The notes: generated by a model not told the origin, from the sequence alone. DNA of 64,000 bases from Lachnospiraceae bacterium (GCA_028693165.1 JAQUVX010000017.1:1-64000); one strand, 5' to 3'. Counted from the first letter of the stretch, positions 44,891-53,970 are shown. Numbers and translations are program-made.

Positions 44891-44919
44891 TTGACTACAA
44901 GTCAACAATATGATAAAAC
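44891..44919 (+). promoter_or_regulatory. TetR/aldo-keto reductase promoter and likely operator
   Basis: TTGACT (44891-44896), 17 bases, TAAAAC (44914-44919). TTGACT and AGTCAA (44900-44905) form an inverted repeat over the -35 region, a fitting place for a TetR autoregulatory site. Confidence 0.5.
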
Positions 44920-44967
44920 ATAAATAACAGAGACAAACAGAAACAAAAAAGGAGGTGACCCCCCACC

Positions 44968-45570
44968 ATGTCAAAACGCCAGGAAGCGGCGCTTGAAACA
45001 AGACGAAAACTGGTTGAGGCAGGAGAGCAGTTGATTTCGCAGCACGGTTTCGAGCATATCAGTGTCGAAGACATTACCAATGCCTGCGGATGCAGCAAAG
45101 GGACATTTTATACTTACTTTAAGAAAAAAGAAGACATCGTCGATGAAATTAACCGCCGGCCATTTGATCAGACCATAGAGCGGCTTCTCAAAGAGGATAG
45201 CGGGATTGTGGAAAAGCTGATGCAGTATTTCAATGAATTTATGGACAATGTTCAGTACAAAGGGCTGCGAATCGCCCAGCAGTGGATGAAAAATGTGGCG
45301 GATCCCAGTGCATTTCCGGACGGCGGAGTCAATGAAAAGCTGGCCTTCGATTATTGCGGACTGAAGGAACTGCTGGACCAGGCAGTGGAGCAGGGAGAGC
45401 TGAGACAGGATACTCCGGTTGATGCGCTTTCGTGGCTTCTGATCACGGAGCTGTATGGGATGACCTTCTGCTGGTGTATGTCGGACGGCGCGTTTGAGCC
45501 GGGAGACTGGAAAGACCAGCTTTCAAAATTGCAGATAAAACAGGTATTGTCGGATTATATAGGAGGATGA
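44968..45570 (+). CDS. TetR/AcrR family regulator
   Basis: A 200-residue repressor. The N-terminal helix-turn-helix is typical: RRKLVEAGEQLISQHGFEHISVEDITNACGCSKGTFYTYFKKKEDIV (about 12-58). The C-terminal ligand domain is not specific. GGAGGTGA lies upstream of the ATG. The stop is 3 bases from the aldo/keto reductase start, so the two are one operon, and the regulator probably controls it and itself. Confidence 0.9.
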   Translation: MSKRQEAALETRRKLVEAGEQLISQHGFEHISVEDITNACGCSKGTFYTYFKKKEDIVDEINRRPFDQTIERLLKEDSGIVEKLMQYFNEFMDNVQYKGLRIAQQWMKNVADPSAFPDGGVNEKLAFDYCGLKELLDQAVEQGELRQDTPVDALSWLLITELYGMTFCWCMSDGAFEPGDWKDQLSKLQIKQVLSDYIGG

Positions 45571-45573
45571 AGG

Positions 45574-46692
45574 ATGAGCGAGCTTGGAAACGGGATTAAA
45601 AAATTAGGATTTGGTCTGATGCGGCTACCGAAGAAGGATGACGTGATTGACGTGGAACAGACCAAAAAAATGGTGGATTTGTTCATGGAGGCGGGTTTTA
45701 CCTATTTCGACACGGCATGGGCCTACGCGGGTTCGGAGGACGCGATCCGTCAGGCACTGGTGGAGCGTTATCCGAGAGAATCCTTCCAGCTGGCGACGAA
45801 GAATGCGGCATGGATCAACTGCAAAACAAGAGAAGAGGCGATCGCACAGTTTGATACCTCTTTAAAACAGACCGGAGCCGGTTATTTCGATTTCTATCTG
45901 CTGCACAATCTGGGTGAGTCACGCACGCAGTTCTTTGACAACTTTGATCTGTGGAGCTGGGCGCAGGAAAAGAAAAAAGAAGGGCTGATCCGTCATGTGG
46001 GCTTCTCATTCCACTCGACGCCAGAGGAATTGGAAGAAATTCTGAAGAAACATCCGGAGGTGGAATTTGTTCAGCTTCAGATTAACTATGCAGACTGGGA
46101 GAATCCGGCGGTTCAGTCGAAACGCTGCTATGAGGTGGCGAGAAAGTACGGCAAGCCGGTCGTGATCATGGAGCCTGTCAAGGGTGGAATGCTGGCGACA
46201 CCTCCTGAATCCGTTCAGAAGATTTTCAAGGATGCGGAGCCGGAGTCCTCGGTGGCATCCTGGGCTGTTCGTTTCGCGGCGGATTTAGAAGGGGTGATTA
46301 CCGTTCTTTCCGGCATGAGCAATGTAGAGCAGATGGAGAACAACCTTTCCTACATGAAGGATTTCACGGGACTGACAGAGGCGCAGAACAAGGTTCTGGC
46401 CGAGGCCAGAGAAGAACTGAACCGGATTCCGCTGATCCCGTGCACGACCTGCAATTACTGCGCGAAGGTATGCCCGATGGCGATCGGCATTTCTGGTTCC
46501 TTCACGGCGATGAATTATATGACCCTGTATCACGATCTGGGTTCGGCGCAGCATCAGGAGAACTGGCTGGTGGGCGGCCATGGAAAGAAGAAAGCTGCCG
46601 AGTGCATCCAGTGCGGAAAATGTGAGCAGGTTTGCCCGCAGCATATTGCGATTCGTGAGGAATTGAGCAGGGTGGCGGAGCAGTTGGGATAA
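45574..46692 (+). CDS. Aldo/keto reductase fused to a 2x[4Fe-4S] ferredoxin domain
   Basis: A 372-residue oxidoreductase. The AKR barrel (about 1-285) has its tetrad Asp46 (FDTAWAYAG), Tyr51, Lys76 (LATKNAAW) and His111 (LLHN). The C-terminal part holds two cluster motifs, CTTCNYCAKVCP and CIQCGKCEQVCP. Such AKR-ferredoxin proteins are common in anaerobes and may couple ferredoxin to carbonyl or flavin reduction; physiological substrate unknown. AGGAGGATGAAGG precedes the start. Confidence 0.9.
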   Translation: MSELGNGIKKLGFGLMRLPKKDDVIDVEQTKKMVDLFMEAGFTYFDTAWAYAGSEDAIRQALVERYPRESFQLATKNAAWINCKTREEAIAQFDTSLKQTGAGYFDFYLLHNLGESRTQFFDNFDLWSWAQEKKKEGLIRHVGFSFHSTPEELEEILKKHPEVEFVQLQINYADWENPAVQSKRCYEVARKYGKPVVIMEPVKGGMLATPPESVQKIFKDAEPESSVASWAVRFAADLEGVITVLSGMSNVEQMENNLSYMKDFTGLTEAQNKVLAEAREELNRIPLIPCTTCNYCAKVCPMAIGISGSFTAMNYMTLYHDLGSAQHQENWLVGGHGKKKAAECIQCGKCEQVCPQHIAIREELSRVAEQLG

Positions 46693-46740
46693 GTACAACA
46701 GGATGAAAGAAGAACGTTGTTAATAAGAAGTAAGTAAGGA

Positions 46741-46797
46741 AAAGTCATGGAGACGAGGACTGATTGGTAGATCGGTTCGGTTTTCATGGCTTTTTTA
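46741..46797 (+). terminator. Terminator of the TetR/aldo-keto operon
   Basis: AAAAGTCATGGAGAC at 46741-46755 pairs, with several G-U pairs, to GGTTTTCATGGCTTTTT ending near 46797. A 12-bp palindrome AAAGACGTCTTT (46801-46812) follows, also running into T. Confidence 0.65.
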
Positions 46798-46819
46798 CTA
46801 AAAGACGTCTTTTTTGTTA

Positions 46820-46848
46820 TAAACAAGGATTCGATTATCTGTTACAAT
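46820..46848 (+). promoter_or_regulatory. Promoter of the sensor kinase operon
   Basis: TAAACA (46820-46825), 17 bases, TACAAT (46843-46848), 23 bases before the kinase start. Confidence 0.55.
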
Positions 46849-46871
46849 AATCTGGGGGAAGGGGATTGTAT

Positions 46872-48302
46872 ATGAAACGACAATTAAGTATCGTAGTATT
46901 TTTCGCGTCACTTGGAACTGTGATTCTCGTTATGATTTTTGCGGCAATAGGCATGATGACCTATGGATTGTCGGCGCAAAACAAACTGCAGGCCAATTTC
47001 ATCAACCGTACTTCGACGGCAGATACAATTCTGGCTAATTTATACGAGATGGAAGAATGTTTTGAATCGGTACAGCGCGGTCAGGAGTCGGAAAACGGGG
47101 TATCTTATCAGGAGTCCTGTGACCGGCTGGAGGCCAATCTGTCGTATTACAAGACGCTGTGTGCAGATTCTCAGACGACGCTGGATTATGTCCGCAGGCT
47201 TCATAATTTTAATCTTTATCAGCAGAAGCAGCTTCTGGAGGTAAAGAATGGAATACTGGAAGGATATCGCGTTTTTCTCTATATTTCCCGTGGCTTGGAT
47301 CTTCATCAGCAGCAGACGCTTGAGATGGCGCAGACGGATATGCTTCTGGCGAGAGGGGCTTATGAGAAGGCTTCCGAGCAGCTGTCAAGACGGATATTCA
47401 CCGTCATGCTGGTTCTGGCAGCTGGTGCAGTGCTGACAGGGGCGATGATGATTCGTTTTTATCTGGATATTAAAATGATTCTGCACCACATGGTGCTGTA
47501 TTTCCGTAAGCTTGGGAAATGTGACTGGGATGCACCGGATTTGCAGACTTCCCGTTACCGGGAATTTGATTTGATTTCCCAGACAGCGAATCACATGAAA
47601 CTGACCATTAAGGATTTCATTCGAGAGATCCAGAGGCAGTCTGAACTTGAAAAACAGCTGAATGAAGAGCGGCTGATCAATGAACAGCAGCACAACAAGT
47701 TGATCTCTGCGCAGCTTTCAGCACTGCGGGCGCAGGTTAATCCACATTTTCTGTTCAATGCGCTGAATATGATTGGCATAACAGCCCTGGTTGGTAAATC
47801 GGAGACTGTGATGCAGCTGGTGGAGGCGACCGGAAAGATTCTGCGGTATTCGCTGTACCACCAGAAAGCACTGACTCCGCTGAAGGAAGAACTTGAGATT
47901 GTGGAGCAGTATCTTTTTCTGCAAAAATGCAGGTTCAAAGAAGCTGTGGAATCAGAAATCCATAATGATCTGGATGAAGAGGAGATCCTGATCCCGACGA
48001 TGTCGGTTCAGCCGATTGTTGAGAATTGTTTTAAACATGGATTTGGAAATAAGAAGCGTTTGCATATTCACATCTCTATTACTGGAGAGGAAGAGTTGAT
48101 CTCGATCTGTGTTCGTGATGATGGTGTGGGATTTGCTTCGGACGCAGACGCAAGGACGGAGAACAGCGGAATCGGGCTTAATAATATTCGGGAGCGCCTG
48201 GAACTGATGTATGGAGCGGGACAGGCAGAACTCCGGATAGAGAGTGAGCTGGATGTTTATAGTAGTGTCACACTGACAATTCCGAGAAGGGAGACAGCAT
48301 GA
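46872..48302 (+). CDS. Sensor histidine kinase (LytS/YesM type, His_kinase family)
   Basis: A 476-residue membrane kinase. Two membrane helices (about 7-30 and 175-198) enclose an extracytoplasmic sensor of about 145 residues that is largely helical. A HAMP-like linker and coiled coil follow, then the phospho-acceptor His292 in RAQVNPHFLFNALNM, and a HATPase domain (VRDDGVGF, GIGLNNIRERL). GGGGGAAGGGGA precedes ATG 46872. It overlaps the response regulator by 4 bases. The pair sits directly before a TRAP transporter and likely senses its substrate (inference). Confidence 0.92.
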   Translation: MKRQLSIVVFFASLGTVILVMIFAAIGMMTYGLSAQNKLQANFINRTSTADTILANLYEMEECFESVQRGQESENGVSYQESCDRLEANLSYYKTLCADSQTTLDYVRRLHNFNLYQQKQLLEVKNGILEGYRVFLYISRGLDLHQQQTLEMAQTDMLLARGAYEKASEQLSRRIFTVMLVLAAGAVLTGAMMIRFYLDIKMILHHMVLYFRKLGKCDWDAPDLQTSRYREFDLISQTANHMKLTIKDFIREIQRQSELEKQLNEERLINEQQHNKLISAQLSALRAQVNPHFLFNALNMIGITALVGKSETVMQLVEATGKILRYSLYHQKALTPLKEELEIVEQYLFLQKCRFKEAVESEIHNDLDEEEILIPTMSVQPIVENCFKHGFGNKKRLHIHISITGEEELISICVRDDGVGFASDADARTENSGIGLNNIRERLELMYGAGQAELRIESELDVYSSVTLTIPRRETA

Positions 48303-49024
48303 AGGTATTGATCGTGGAAGATGAAGAATTAGAATATCAGGCAATCATCCATCTGCTGAATCTGAAATATCCGGCAATATCGAAGATTTTGACGGCACAG
48401 GATGGAGAAAAAGCGGTTTATATGGCTGTGACCAGTCAGCCGGATCTGATTTTTATGGATATCAATCTTCCAGTATTGAATGGAATGGAAGCTGCAAAAC
48501 AGATTCGCAGACAGCTTCCGGACAGCAAGATTATCATGGTAACAGCTTATTCAGATTTTGAATATCTTCGGGAATCCATCCGGATTCAGGCATTGGATTA
48601 CATTGTAAAACCATATTCCGCAGATACCTTTTATGAGTCTGTGGACCGTGCCCTGCAGGATCATTCGGACAGTATGAAGTTATATGGAAAGAAAAGCAGC
48701 ATTGAAAGAATCAAGAAATATCTGGAACAGCATTATTCAGAAAATATTACCCTACAGGATATTGCAGATGAAGTATGTCTGGAGAAGTCTTATCTTGGAC
48801 GGCTGTTCCGGGAAGAATGCCAGATGACTGTGATGACCTGCTTGAGGAAGATTCGGATTGAGAAAGCCAGTGAACTTCTGATGCGCGGAATGAGTGCAGG
48901 AGAGGTGGCAGAGAAAACCGGTTTTGGAGATCAGGCTTATTTTGGAAAATCGTTTAAACAGGCCACTGGTATTTCACCGGCGAAATATCGGGATGAGAAG
49001 ATTAAAAAAACGTTTTTGTCATAA
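48299..49024 (+). CDS. Response regulator with AraC-type output (YesN type)
   Basis: A 241-residue partner of the kinase. The receiver domain (about 1-120) has acidic pocket VEDEE, phospho-acceptor Asp54 in LIFMDINLP, and the Lys in YIVKPY. The output is a double AraC helix-turn-helix (ITLQDIADEVCLEKSYLGRLFREE and EVAEKTGFGDQAYFGKSFKQATGISPAKYR). Start overlaps the kinase stop (ATGA). It probably binds the AACGTT repeats upstream of dctP and activates the TRAP-sulfatase genes. Confidence 0.92.
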   Translation: MKVLIVEDEELEYQAIIHLLNLKYPAISKILTAQDGEKAVYMAVTSQPDLIFMDINLPVLNGMEAAKQIRRQLPDSKIIMVTAYSDFEYLRESIRIQALDYIVKPYSADTFYESVDRALQDHSDSMKLYGKKSSIERIKKYLEQHYSENITLQDIADEVCLEKSYLGRLFREECQMTVMTCLRKIRIEKASELLMRGMSAGEVAEKTGFGDQAYFGKSFKQATGISPAKYRDEKIKKTFLS

Positions 49025-49083
49025 TTTGAGTCGTTTCGTTCAATGGGAAATGCTGTCGGAACTTGGTAGAATCATTGTATAAA

Positions 49084-49104
49084 GAAAACGTTAAAAAACG
49101 TTTC
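49084..49104 (+). promoter_or_regulatory. AACGTT repeat, likely regulator site before the TRAP operon
   Basis: Two palindromic AACGTT hexamers (49087-49092, 49097-49102) lie exactly 10 bases apart, inside GAAAACGTT...AAACGTTTC. A further AAACGTTT occurs at the end of the regulator gene (about 49008-49015). A TATAAA at 49078-49083 may be the -10 box, with no good -35, as expected for an activated promoter. Confidence 0.5.
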
Positions 49105-49122
49105 AGGAGGAGGTTATTTACC

Positions 49123-50223
49123 ATGAGAAAGGCAGTAGCATTATTATTATCAGGAACTATGATGATCTCACTTACAGCATGCGGAGGAGGAGCGGCACAC
49201 ACAGAGGCCACTACCACAGCGGCACCTGCGGCAGCGACGACGGCGGAAGAAAAAGCAGCGGAGACAACGGCAGCGGGGACTGCTGAAGAAAAAACTGCAG
49301 ATGCTGGAGAAAGTTATACTTTGAAGGTGGCGTTACAGAATGGTGAGAATCATCCATTGTGTCAGAGTGTAGCAGAATTTGGAAGACTTGCGGAAGCAAA
49401 ATCAGACGGACGGATCAAATTTGATATCTATTACAGTGGTTCTCTGGGAGACAAGGCGAGCACTGTGCAGGGAATGCAGACTGGAACCATCGATATGGCA
49501 ATGCTGATGAGTGGGGTTATCGCAGACTATGGCTGCGATCAGTTGGGGGTATTCACATTCCCGTATCTGTTTGATTCGGTTGCGCATGCAAGGGCATTCG
49601 AGAAGAGCGATGACGGAAAGGCTTTGCTGGATACCGTGCAGTCGTCAGGAAGCTCGATGGTATGCCTTGGCGCTTATCAGGAATCTGCAAGAAACTATTT
49701 CTTTACGAAGAAGAGAGTGGAGAAGCCGGGGGATATGAAGAATTTGCAGATCCGCTGCCAGGAAGGTTCCATCTACTATGATGCGGTGGAAGCCATGGGT
49801 GCGGCAGCGCAGTCGGTTGCTTTTTCAGAGTTATACAGCGCTCTGCAGTCCGGTGTTGTGGATGGTGCAGAACAGCCGCTTTCCGGATTTGTGAACAATG
49901 CCTTTCAGGAGGTTGCAAAATACTATGTCCTGGATCAGCACGAGATTAGTCCGAATCTGATCCTGTTCTCGGAAGCGACCTGGAATCAGCTGAGTGCTGA
50001 CGATCAGCAGCTGCTGAAAGATTGCTTTGAAGAGTCTGTTCCGTATTTTGAAAAGCTTTCAGACAGCAAGGATGCAGAATATTTGCAGACAATCAAGGAT
50101 TCAGGAACCGAAGTGATTGATGTCGATGTAGCACAGTGGCAGGATGTCTGCAGCAGTGTATATGATACTTACGGTGATAAATATAAAGAGATCATCGATC
50201 AGATCAAGAATACAACTTATTAA
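49123..50223 (+). CDS. TRAP transporter substrate-binding lipoprotein (DctP family)
   Basis: Extracellular binding protein of 366 residues. It has a lipoprotein signal peptide with lipobox SLTAC (Cys near residue 21), a Thr/Ala/Glu-rich flexible linker of about 45 residues, then the DctP fold (TLKVALQNGENHPLCQ... GTIDMAM). The Arg that binds the carboxylate is probably in NLQIRCQEGSIYYDAVEAMGA. ATG 49123 follows AGGAGG. It hands an organic acid to DctQ-DctM downstream. The linked sulfatase suggests a sulfated or phosphonated acid, but this is inference. Confidence 0.92.
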   Translation: MRKAVALLLSGTMMISLTACGGGAAHTEATTTAAPAAATTAEEKAAETTAAGTAEEKTADAGESYTLKVALQNGENHPLCQSVAEFGRLAEAKSDGRIKFDIYYSGSLGDKASTVQGMQTGTIDMAMLMSGVIADYGCDQLGVFTFPYLFDSVAHARAFEKSDDGKALLDTVQSSGSSMVCLGAYQESARNYFFTKKRVEKPGDMKNLQIRCQEGSIYYDAVEAMGAAAQSVAFSELYSALQSGVVDGAEQPLSGFVNNAFQEVAKYYVLDQHEISPNLILFSEATWNQLSADDQQLLKDCFEESVPYFEKLSDSKDAEYLQTIKDSGTEVIDVDVAQWQDVCSSVYDTYGDKYKEIIDQIKNTTY

Positions 50224-50234
50224 TTCAATGAGCG

Positions 50235-50267
50235 AAGGGAATGGCAGGAAAGTTCGCCATTCCCTTT
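50235..50267 (+). terminator. Intra-operon hairpin between dctP and dctQ
   Basis: AAGGGAATGGC (50235-50245) pairs with GCCATTCCCTT (50256-50266), followed by TTTT. It would make binding protein mRNA more abundant than that of the membrane subunits. Confidence 0.85.
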
Positions 50268-50303
50268 TTTGCTACTGGGTGTGCATTATTTAAGGAGGTT
50301 CTC

Positions 50304-50807
50304 ATGAATCAGGGAGAGAAAAAAGAACGGCCCGCTATTCAGGCTTTTGATCGTTTTGCTAATTATTTTTCAGAGTTTATGATGACAGTCTGTATTGTCA
50401 TTTTTGTCATTATGGTATTTTCCGTGTCTTATGGTGTGGCTGGGCGTTATATACCTTTTGTTAAGAATCCGCGGTGGACGCAGGAGCTGGCGATCCTCTG
50501 TATGGTATGGCTGTGTTTTCTGTGTGCAGGTTATGCAATCAAAGAAGGGCTTCATATCCGTATGACAATTATCAACTTTCTGGTGCCGAAGAAGGCAGCA
50601 TCGGCCCTTCATTTCTGCGCTTATGTTTTGCTCCTGGGTGTCAATACAATCTGGGTGGTCTATGGAATCCAGCTGATGAATCTGACAAAAATGGCAAAAA
50701 TGTCTGCAACGAAATGGCCGATGAGTCTTACTTATCTTTCGGTTGTAGTCGGTGGTATCTATGGAATTGCCATGGCGGTCTATCGCCTTGTGAAAGGAGG
50801 ATTTTAA
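50304..50807 (+). CDS. TRAP transporter small permease (DctQ family)
   Basis: A 167-residue protein with four membrane helices and the DctQ pattern (FSVSYGVAGRYI... WTQELAILCMVWLCFLCAGYAIKEGLHIRM). Forms the membrane complex with DctM, which starts 4 bases downstream. TAAGGAGGTTCTC precedes ATG 50304; longer versions would run through the hairpin. Confidence 0.92.
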   Translation: MNQGEKKERPAIQAFDRFANYFSEFMMTVCIVIFVIMVFSVSYGVAGRYIPFVKNPRWTQELAILCMVWLCFLCAGYAIKEGLHIRMTIINFLVPKKAASALHFCAYVLLLGVNTIWVVYGIQLMNLTKMAKMSATKWPMSLTYLSVVVGGIYGIAMAVYRLVKGGF

Positions 50808-50810
50808 TCC

Positions 50811-52103
50811 ATGAATGCGACAGCGATTGCTTTGCTTCTGATTCCGTTTTTTATTATGATTTTATTAGGGTTTCATATTCCCTATGCCATGATTGCTTCG
50901 GCTTCCTTGACTATGTTTTATTTAAAGTTATCACCGACACAGATTATCAATACGCTGGTTGACAGCGTGGATGGATTCACTTTTCTTGCGATTCCGTTTT
51001 TCATTCTGTCAGGAGATATTATGGCGCGCGGCGGAATCTCTGACCGTCTGATTCTTTTGGCGGATGCACTGGTTGGTTGGATGCGCGGCGGACTTGCCAT
51101 GGTAAATATTATGGCCTCGATTTTCTTTGGAGGAATCTCCGGATCTGCGACTGCGGATACGGCTTCTCTGGGGGCGATTCTGATTCCTATGATGCACAAA
51201 CAGGGCTATGACAATGAGTTCTCTACTGCGGTTACGATGACCAGCAGCGTGCAGGGCATGTTGATTCCACCAAGCCATAACATGATCATTTACGCGATGG
51301 CAGCAGGTGGAATCTCAGTCAGTGCGCTCTTCATGGCAGGCATTGTACCGGGTGTGATGCTTGGTATCGCACTGATGATCTTCAGTTATTATTTGTCGGT
51401 AAAACGGAACTATCCGAAGGGAACACCATTTTCACTGGGGAATGTAGCCCATGCGCTCAGCAAATCGATCTGGGGGCTTGGAACAGTCTTGATTGTTGTG
51501 ATCGGAGTGGTCATGGGAATCTTTACGCCGACAGAGAGTGCGGCAATAGCCTGTCTTTATGCACTGATTGTCTCGGTATTTATCTATCATGAACTGACCT
51601 GGAAGGAACTTTATAAGGTTATTAAAAGCAGCTTGAAGACCTTGTCTACGGTATTGATTCTGATTGCAGCCTCCGGACCTTTTGGTTTCTGCATTACCTA
51701 TCTCCAGATTCCGAGTATGGTCGTAAATGGTCTGCTGGGATTGACAGACAGCAAATTCCTGCTGCTGCTTTTGATCAATCTGATCATTTTGGTGCTTGGA
51801 ATGATTCTGGGCATGGCCTCTATTATCGTTATTGTAACTCCGATTTTGATGCCGGTACTTCTGAGCATTGGTTTGAACCCGATTCAGTTTGGCGCGATTC
51901 TGATCTTAAACTGCGGTATAGGTCTGATCACGCCGCCGGTAGGAGGTGTCCTTTTCATAGGAAGTGGAATTTCCGGTGTGCCGATGGAGCGGCTGGTGAA
52001 ACATACGTTCCCGTTTCTGGTAGTGATGTTTGTTGTATTGATGCTGATCACGTATATTCCGGCGATCACACTGACACTGCCCGGAATACTTGGTTTATTG
52101 TAA
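50811..52103 (+). CDS. TRAP transporter large permease (DctM family)
   Basis: The Na+-coupled channel subunit, 430 residues and about 12 helices. Family blocks visible are FLAIPFFILSGDIMARGGISDRL, FFGGISGSATADTASLGAILIPMM, GIFTPTESAAIACLYAL and the C-terminal GLITPPVGGVLFI. Starts 4 bases after dctQ with AAAGGAGG, and is followed by the sulfatase start only 11 bases after its own stop, so all belong to one operon. Confidence 0.94.
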   Translation: MNATAIALLLIPFFIMILLGFHIPYAMIASASLTMFYLKLSPTQIINTLVDSVDGFTFLAIPFFILSGDIMARGGISDRLILLADALVGWMRGGLAMVNIMASIFFGGISGSATADTASLGAILIPMMHKQGYDNEFSTAVTMTSSVQGMLIPPSHNMIIYAMAAGGISVSALFMAGIVPGVMLGIALMIFSYYLSVKRNYPKGTPFSLGNVAHALSKSIWGLGTVLIVVIGVVMGIFTPTESAAIACLYALIVSVFIYHELTWKELYKVIKSSLKTLSTVLILIAASGPFGFCITYLQIPSMVVNGLLGLTDSKFLLLLLINLIILVLGMILGMASIIVIVTPILMPVLLSIGLNPIQFGAILILNCGIGLITPPVGGVLFIGSGISGVPMERLVKHTFPFLVVMFVVLMLITYIPAITLTLPGILGLL

Positions 52104-52113
52104 AGGAGAGAAA

Positions 52114-53568
52114 ATGAGCAATCAGAAAAATGTTCTTATGATTTGCACAGATCATTGGTCGGGATCTTTGCTTGGTTGTGCAGGAAGAACGGATATTATG
52201 ACACCGACGCTGGATTATCTGGCAAATAATGGTGTGTGGTTTGAGAATTTTTACAGTGAGTGCCCGGTCTGTATTCCTGCCAGACGAACCATGATGACAG
52301 GCTTGTCACCCAGATCACATGGGGATCGCGTCTACTCGGATCATATGAGGATGCCGGAGGTTCCGACACTGGCGCAGACATTTCACGAGCAGGGATATCA
52401 GACGATGGCGGTCGGAAAACTGCATGTATATCCGCAGAGAGACCGGATCGGATTTGATGATGTGATTCTGGCAGAGGAGGGACGTTATGAGCTGGGAACA
52501 GTTGATGATTATCAGATCTGGCTGGGTGAGCAGGGATTCATAGGGCAGGAATTCCTGCACTCGATGGGAAACAACACGTATTATACCCGGCCATGGCATC
52601 TGCCGGATCGGACGCATCCGACCAACTGGGTTACCATGGAGATGATGAAGCAGATCAAGCGAAAAGACCCGACGAAACCATTTTTTTATTACTGTTCTTA
52701 TCAGTTCCCGCATCCGCCGCTGGTTCCGCTTCAGACCTATCTGGATATGTATTCCGAGGAGGAGATTAAACCGCCGACTGACCAGGACTGGCTGGACGAC
52801 AGTCATATCTTTAAGGCGATGTGTGCCCAGGCCAGTATTTATTCGAAGAAGGAACAGCGCAGAGCCAGACGGGCATTCTTTGCACAGTGCACCCATATTG
52901 ATTACCAGATTCGTCTGCTTGTGGGAACGCTGCGGGAGTGTGGTCTGTTGGATGATACGATTCTGGTTTTTACCAGTGATCACGGAGATATGCTGTTTGA
53001 TCACGGAATGGTTGCAAAGCGCTGCTTTTATGAAGAAGCGGCCTGTGTGCCGTTCATTCTCTCAGGGAAACCGATGCAGCCGTGGAAGGGGAGAGTAGAG
53101 ACGAAGCTGGCAGGAATGGGCGATCTGATGCCGACACTTCTGAATCTCTGTGGGCTGTCCATTCCGTCGACCGTGGAGGGGATTCCTCTGATGACGGAAC
53201 AGACGCACGAGTATCTTTATGGGGAGATAAGTGAAGGAGAAAAAGCGACTCGCATGATTCGGTGGCAGAACTATAAGCTGATTTATTACCCATGTGGAAA
53301 CGTGTTGCAGCTTTTTGATCTGGAGAAAGATCCGAAGGAAACACATAATTTCGCGGCGGATGCCGGTTATGAGGCGATTCTGAAGAAGATGGTGCAACAG
53401 ATGATTAGCTGTCTGCATGACGGTGACCTGGAATGGATCAGAGATGGGAAGCTGATTGGATTTGATGGTGGAGACTATGTAGAAAAGGCGGATTATGGAA
53501 TGTATAATCAGCGAGGCTACCACTGGCCGACTCCTGGCGGGTATTCGAACCAGGGAAAGAATGCGTAA
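52114..53568 (+). CDS. Cys-type sulfatase (alkaline phosphatase superfamily)
   Basis: A 484-residue hydrolase. The sulfatase signature CPVCIPARRTMMTG carries Cys53-x-Pro55-x-Arg57, where the Cys must be oxidised to formylglycine by a maturase that is not in this window. Metal residues appear in MICTDHW and VFTSDHGDMLFDHGM. No signal peptide, so it acts in the cytoplasm on a substrate brought in by the TRAP transporter. Phosphonate monoesterases share this motif, so a phosphoester or phosphonate ester is possible. AAAGGAGAGAAA precedes ATG 52114. Last gene of the operon. Confidence 0.9.
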   Translation: MSNQKNVLMICTDHWSGSLLGCAGRTDIMTPTLDYLANNGVWFENFYSECPVCIPARRTMMTGLSPRSHGDRVYSDHMRMPEVPTLAQTFHEQGYQTMAVGKLHVYPQRDRIGFDDVILAEEGRYELGTVDDYQIWLGEQGFIGQEFLHSMGNNTYYTRPWHLPDRTHPTNWVTMEMMKQIKRKDPTKPFFYYCSYQFPHPPLVPLQTYLDMYSEEEIKPPTDQDWLDDSHIFKAMCAQASIYSKKEQRRARRAFFAQCTHIDYQIRLLVGTLRECGLLDDTILVFTSDHGDMLFDHGMVAKRCFYEEAACVPFILSGKPMQPWKGRVETKLAGMGDLMPTLLNLCGLSIPSTVEGIPLMTEQTHEYLYGEISEGEKATRMIRWQNYKLIYYPCGNVLQLFDLEKDPKETHNFAADAGYEAILKKMVQQMISCLHDGDLEWIRDGKLIGFDGGDYVEKADYGMYNQRGYHWPTPGGYSNQGKNA

Positions 53569-53585
53569 ATAAGTATAGAGAAGAT

Positions 53586-53617
53586 GGGTGTTCCTGAATG
53601 ATGGGGACACCTGTTTT
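53586..53617 (+). terminator. Terminator after the sulfatase gene
   Basis: GGGTGTTCC pairs with GGGGACACC across an 8-base loop, followed by TGTTTT. Confidence 0.7.
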
Positions 53618-53689
53618 AGCTTTTTACACGAAATGGAGGCAGTGTAAGAAATTTCACTTCCAGTCCGGCAGCAGATTTTTTCAGGTTGG

Positions 53690-53836
53690 TTAACGGTTGA
53701 AGCGAATCGGCTTAGGTGTCAAATTGACCTCGTCAGGGTTAAAGCACCTAAGCTGAAGTGCTTTTAAAGTGTCTTCGCCGAAGGCCGCTAGGGCCAGAGC
53801 ATACGGTGTTTTACCACCAAAACTTTCACGAGGGAT
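53690..53836 (-). pseudogene. C-terminal remnant of an IS30-like transposase
   Basis: Read on the minus strand, 48 codons and a stop give IPRESFGGKTPYALALAAFG, EDTLKALQLRCFNPDEVNLT and PKPIRFNR. The PRESxGGKTPYxLA ... PDEVxLxP pattern is that of the C-terminus of IS30-like transposases common in Lachnospiraceae. No N-terminal part is found; the reading frame is lost upstream, and no clear terminal inverted repeats were seen. The rest of 53626-53970 holds no recognisable gene. It marks an old insertion between the sulfatase operon and the GntR-DcuC cluster. Confidence 0.55.
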
Positions 53837-53970
53837 GCTCAATAAAACCAAATAGCTCTTATGGTTTATATGAACTTATTTGGATTAAGAAAATTGTGTC
53901 CAAGACAGGATCAGCGTGCATCTTGAAAGCAGCGCAGCAGGAGTACCATGTGAGAAGAATGGGTTGGATC

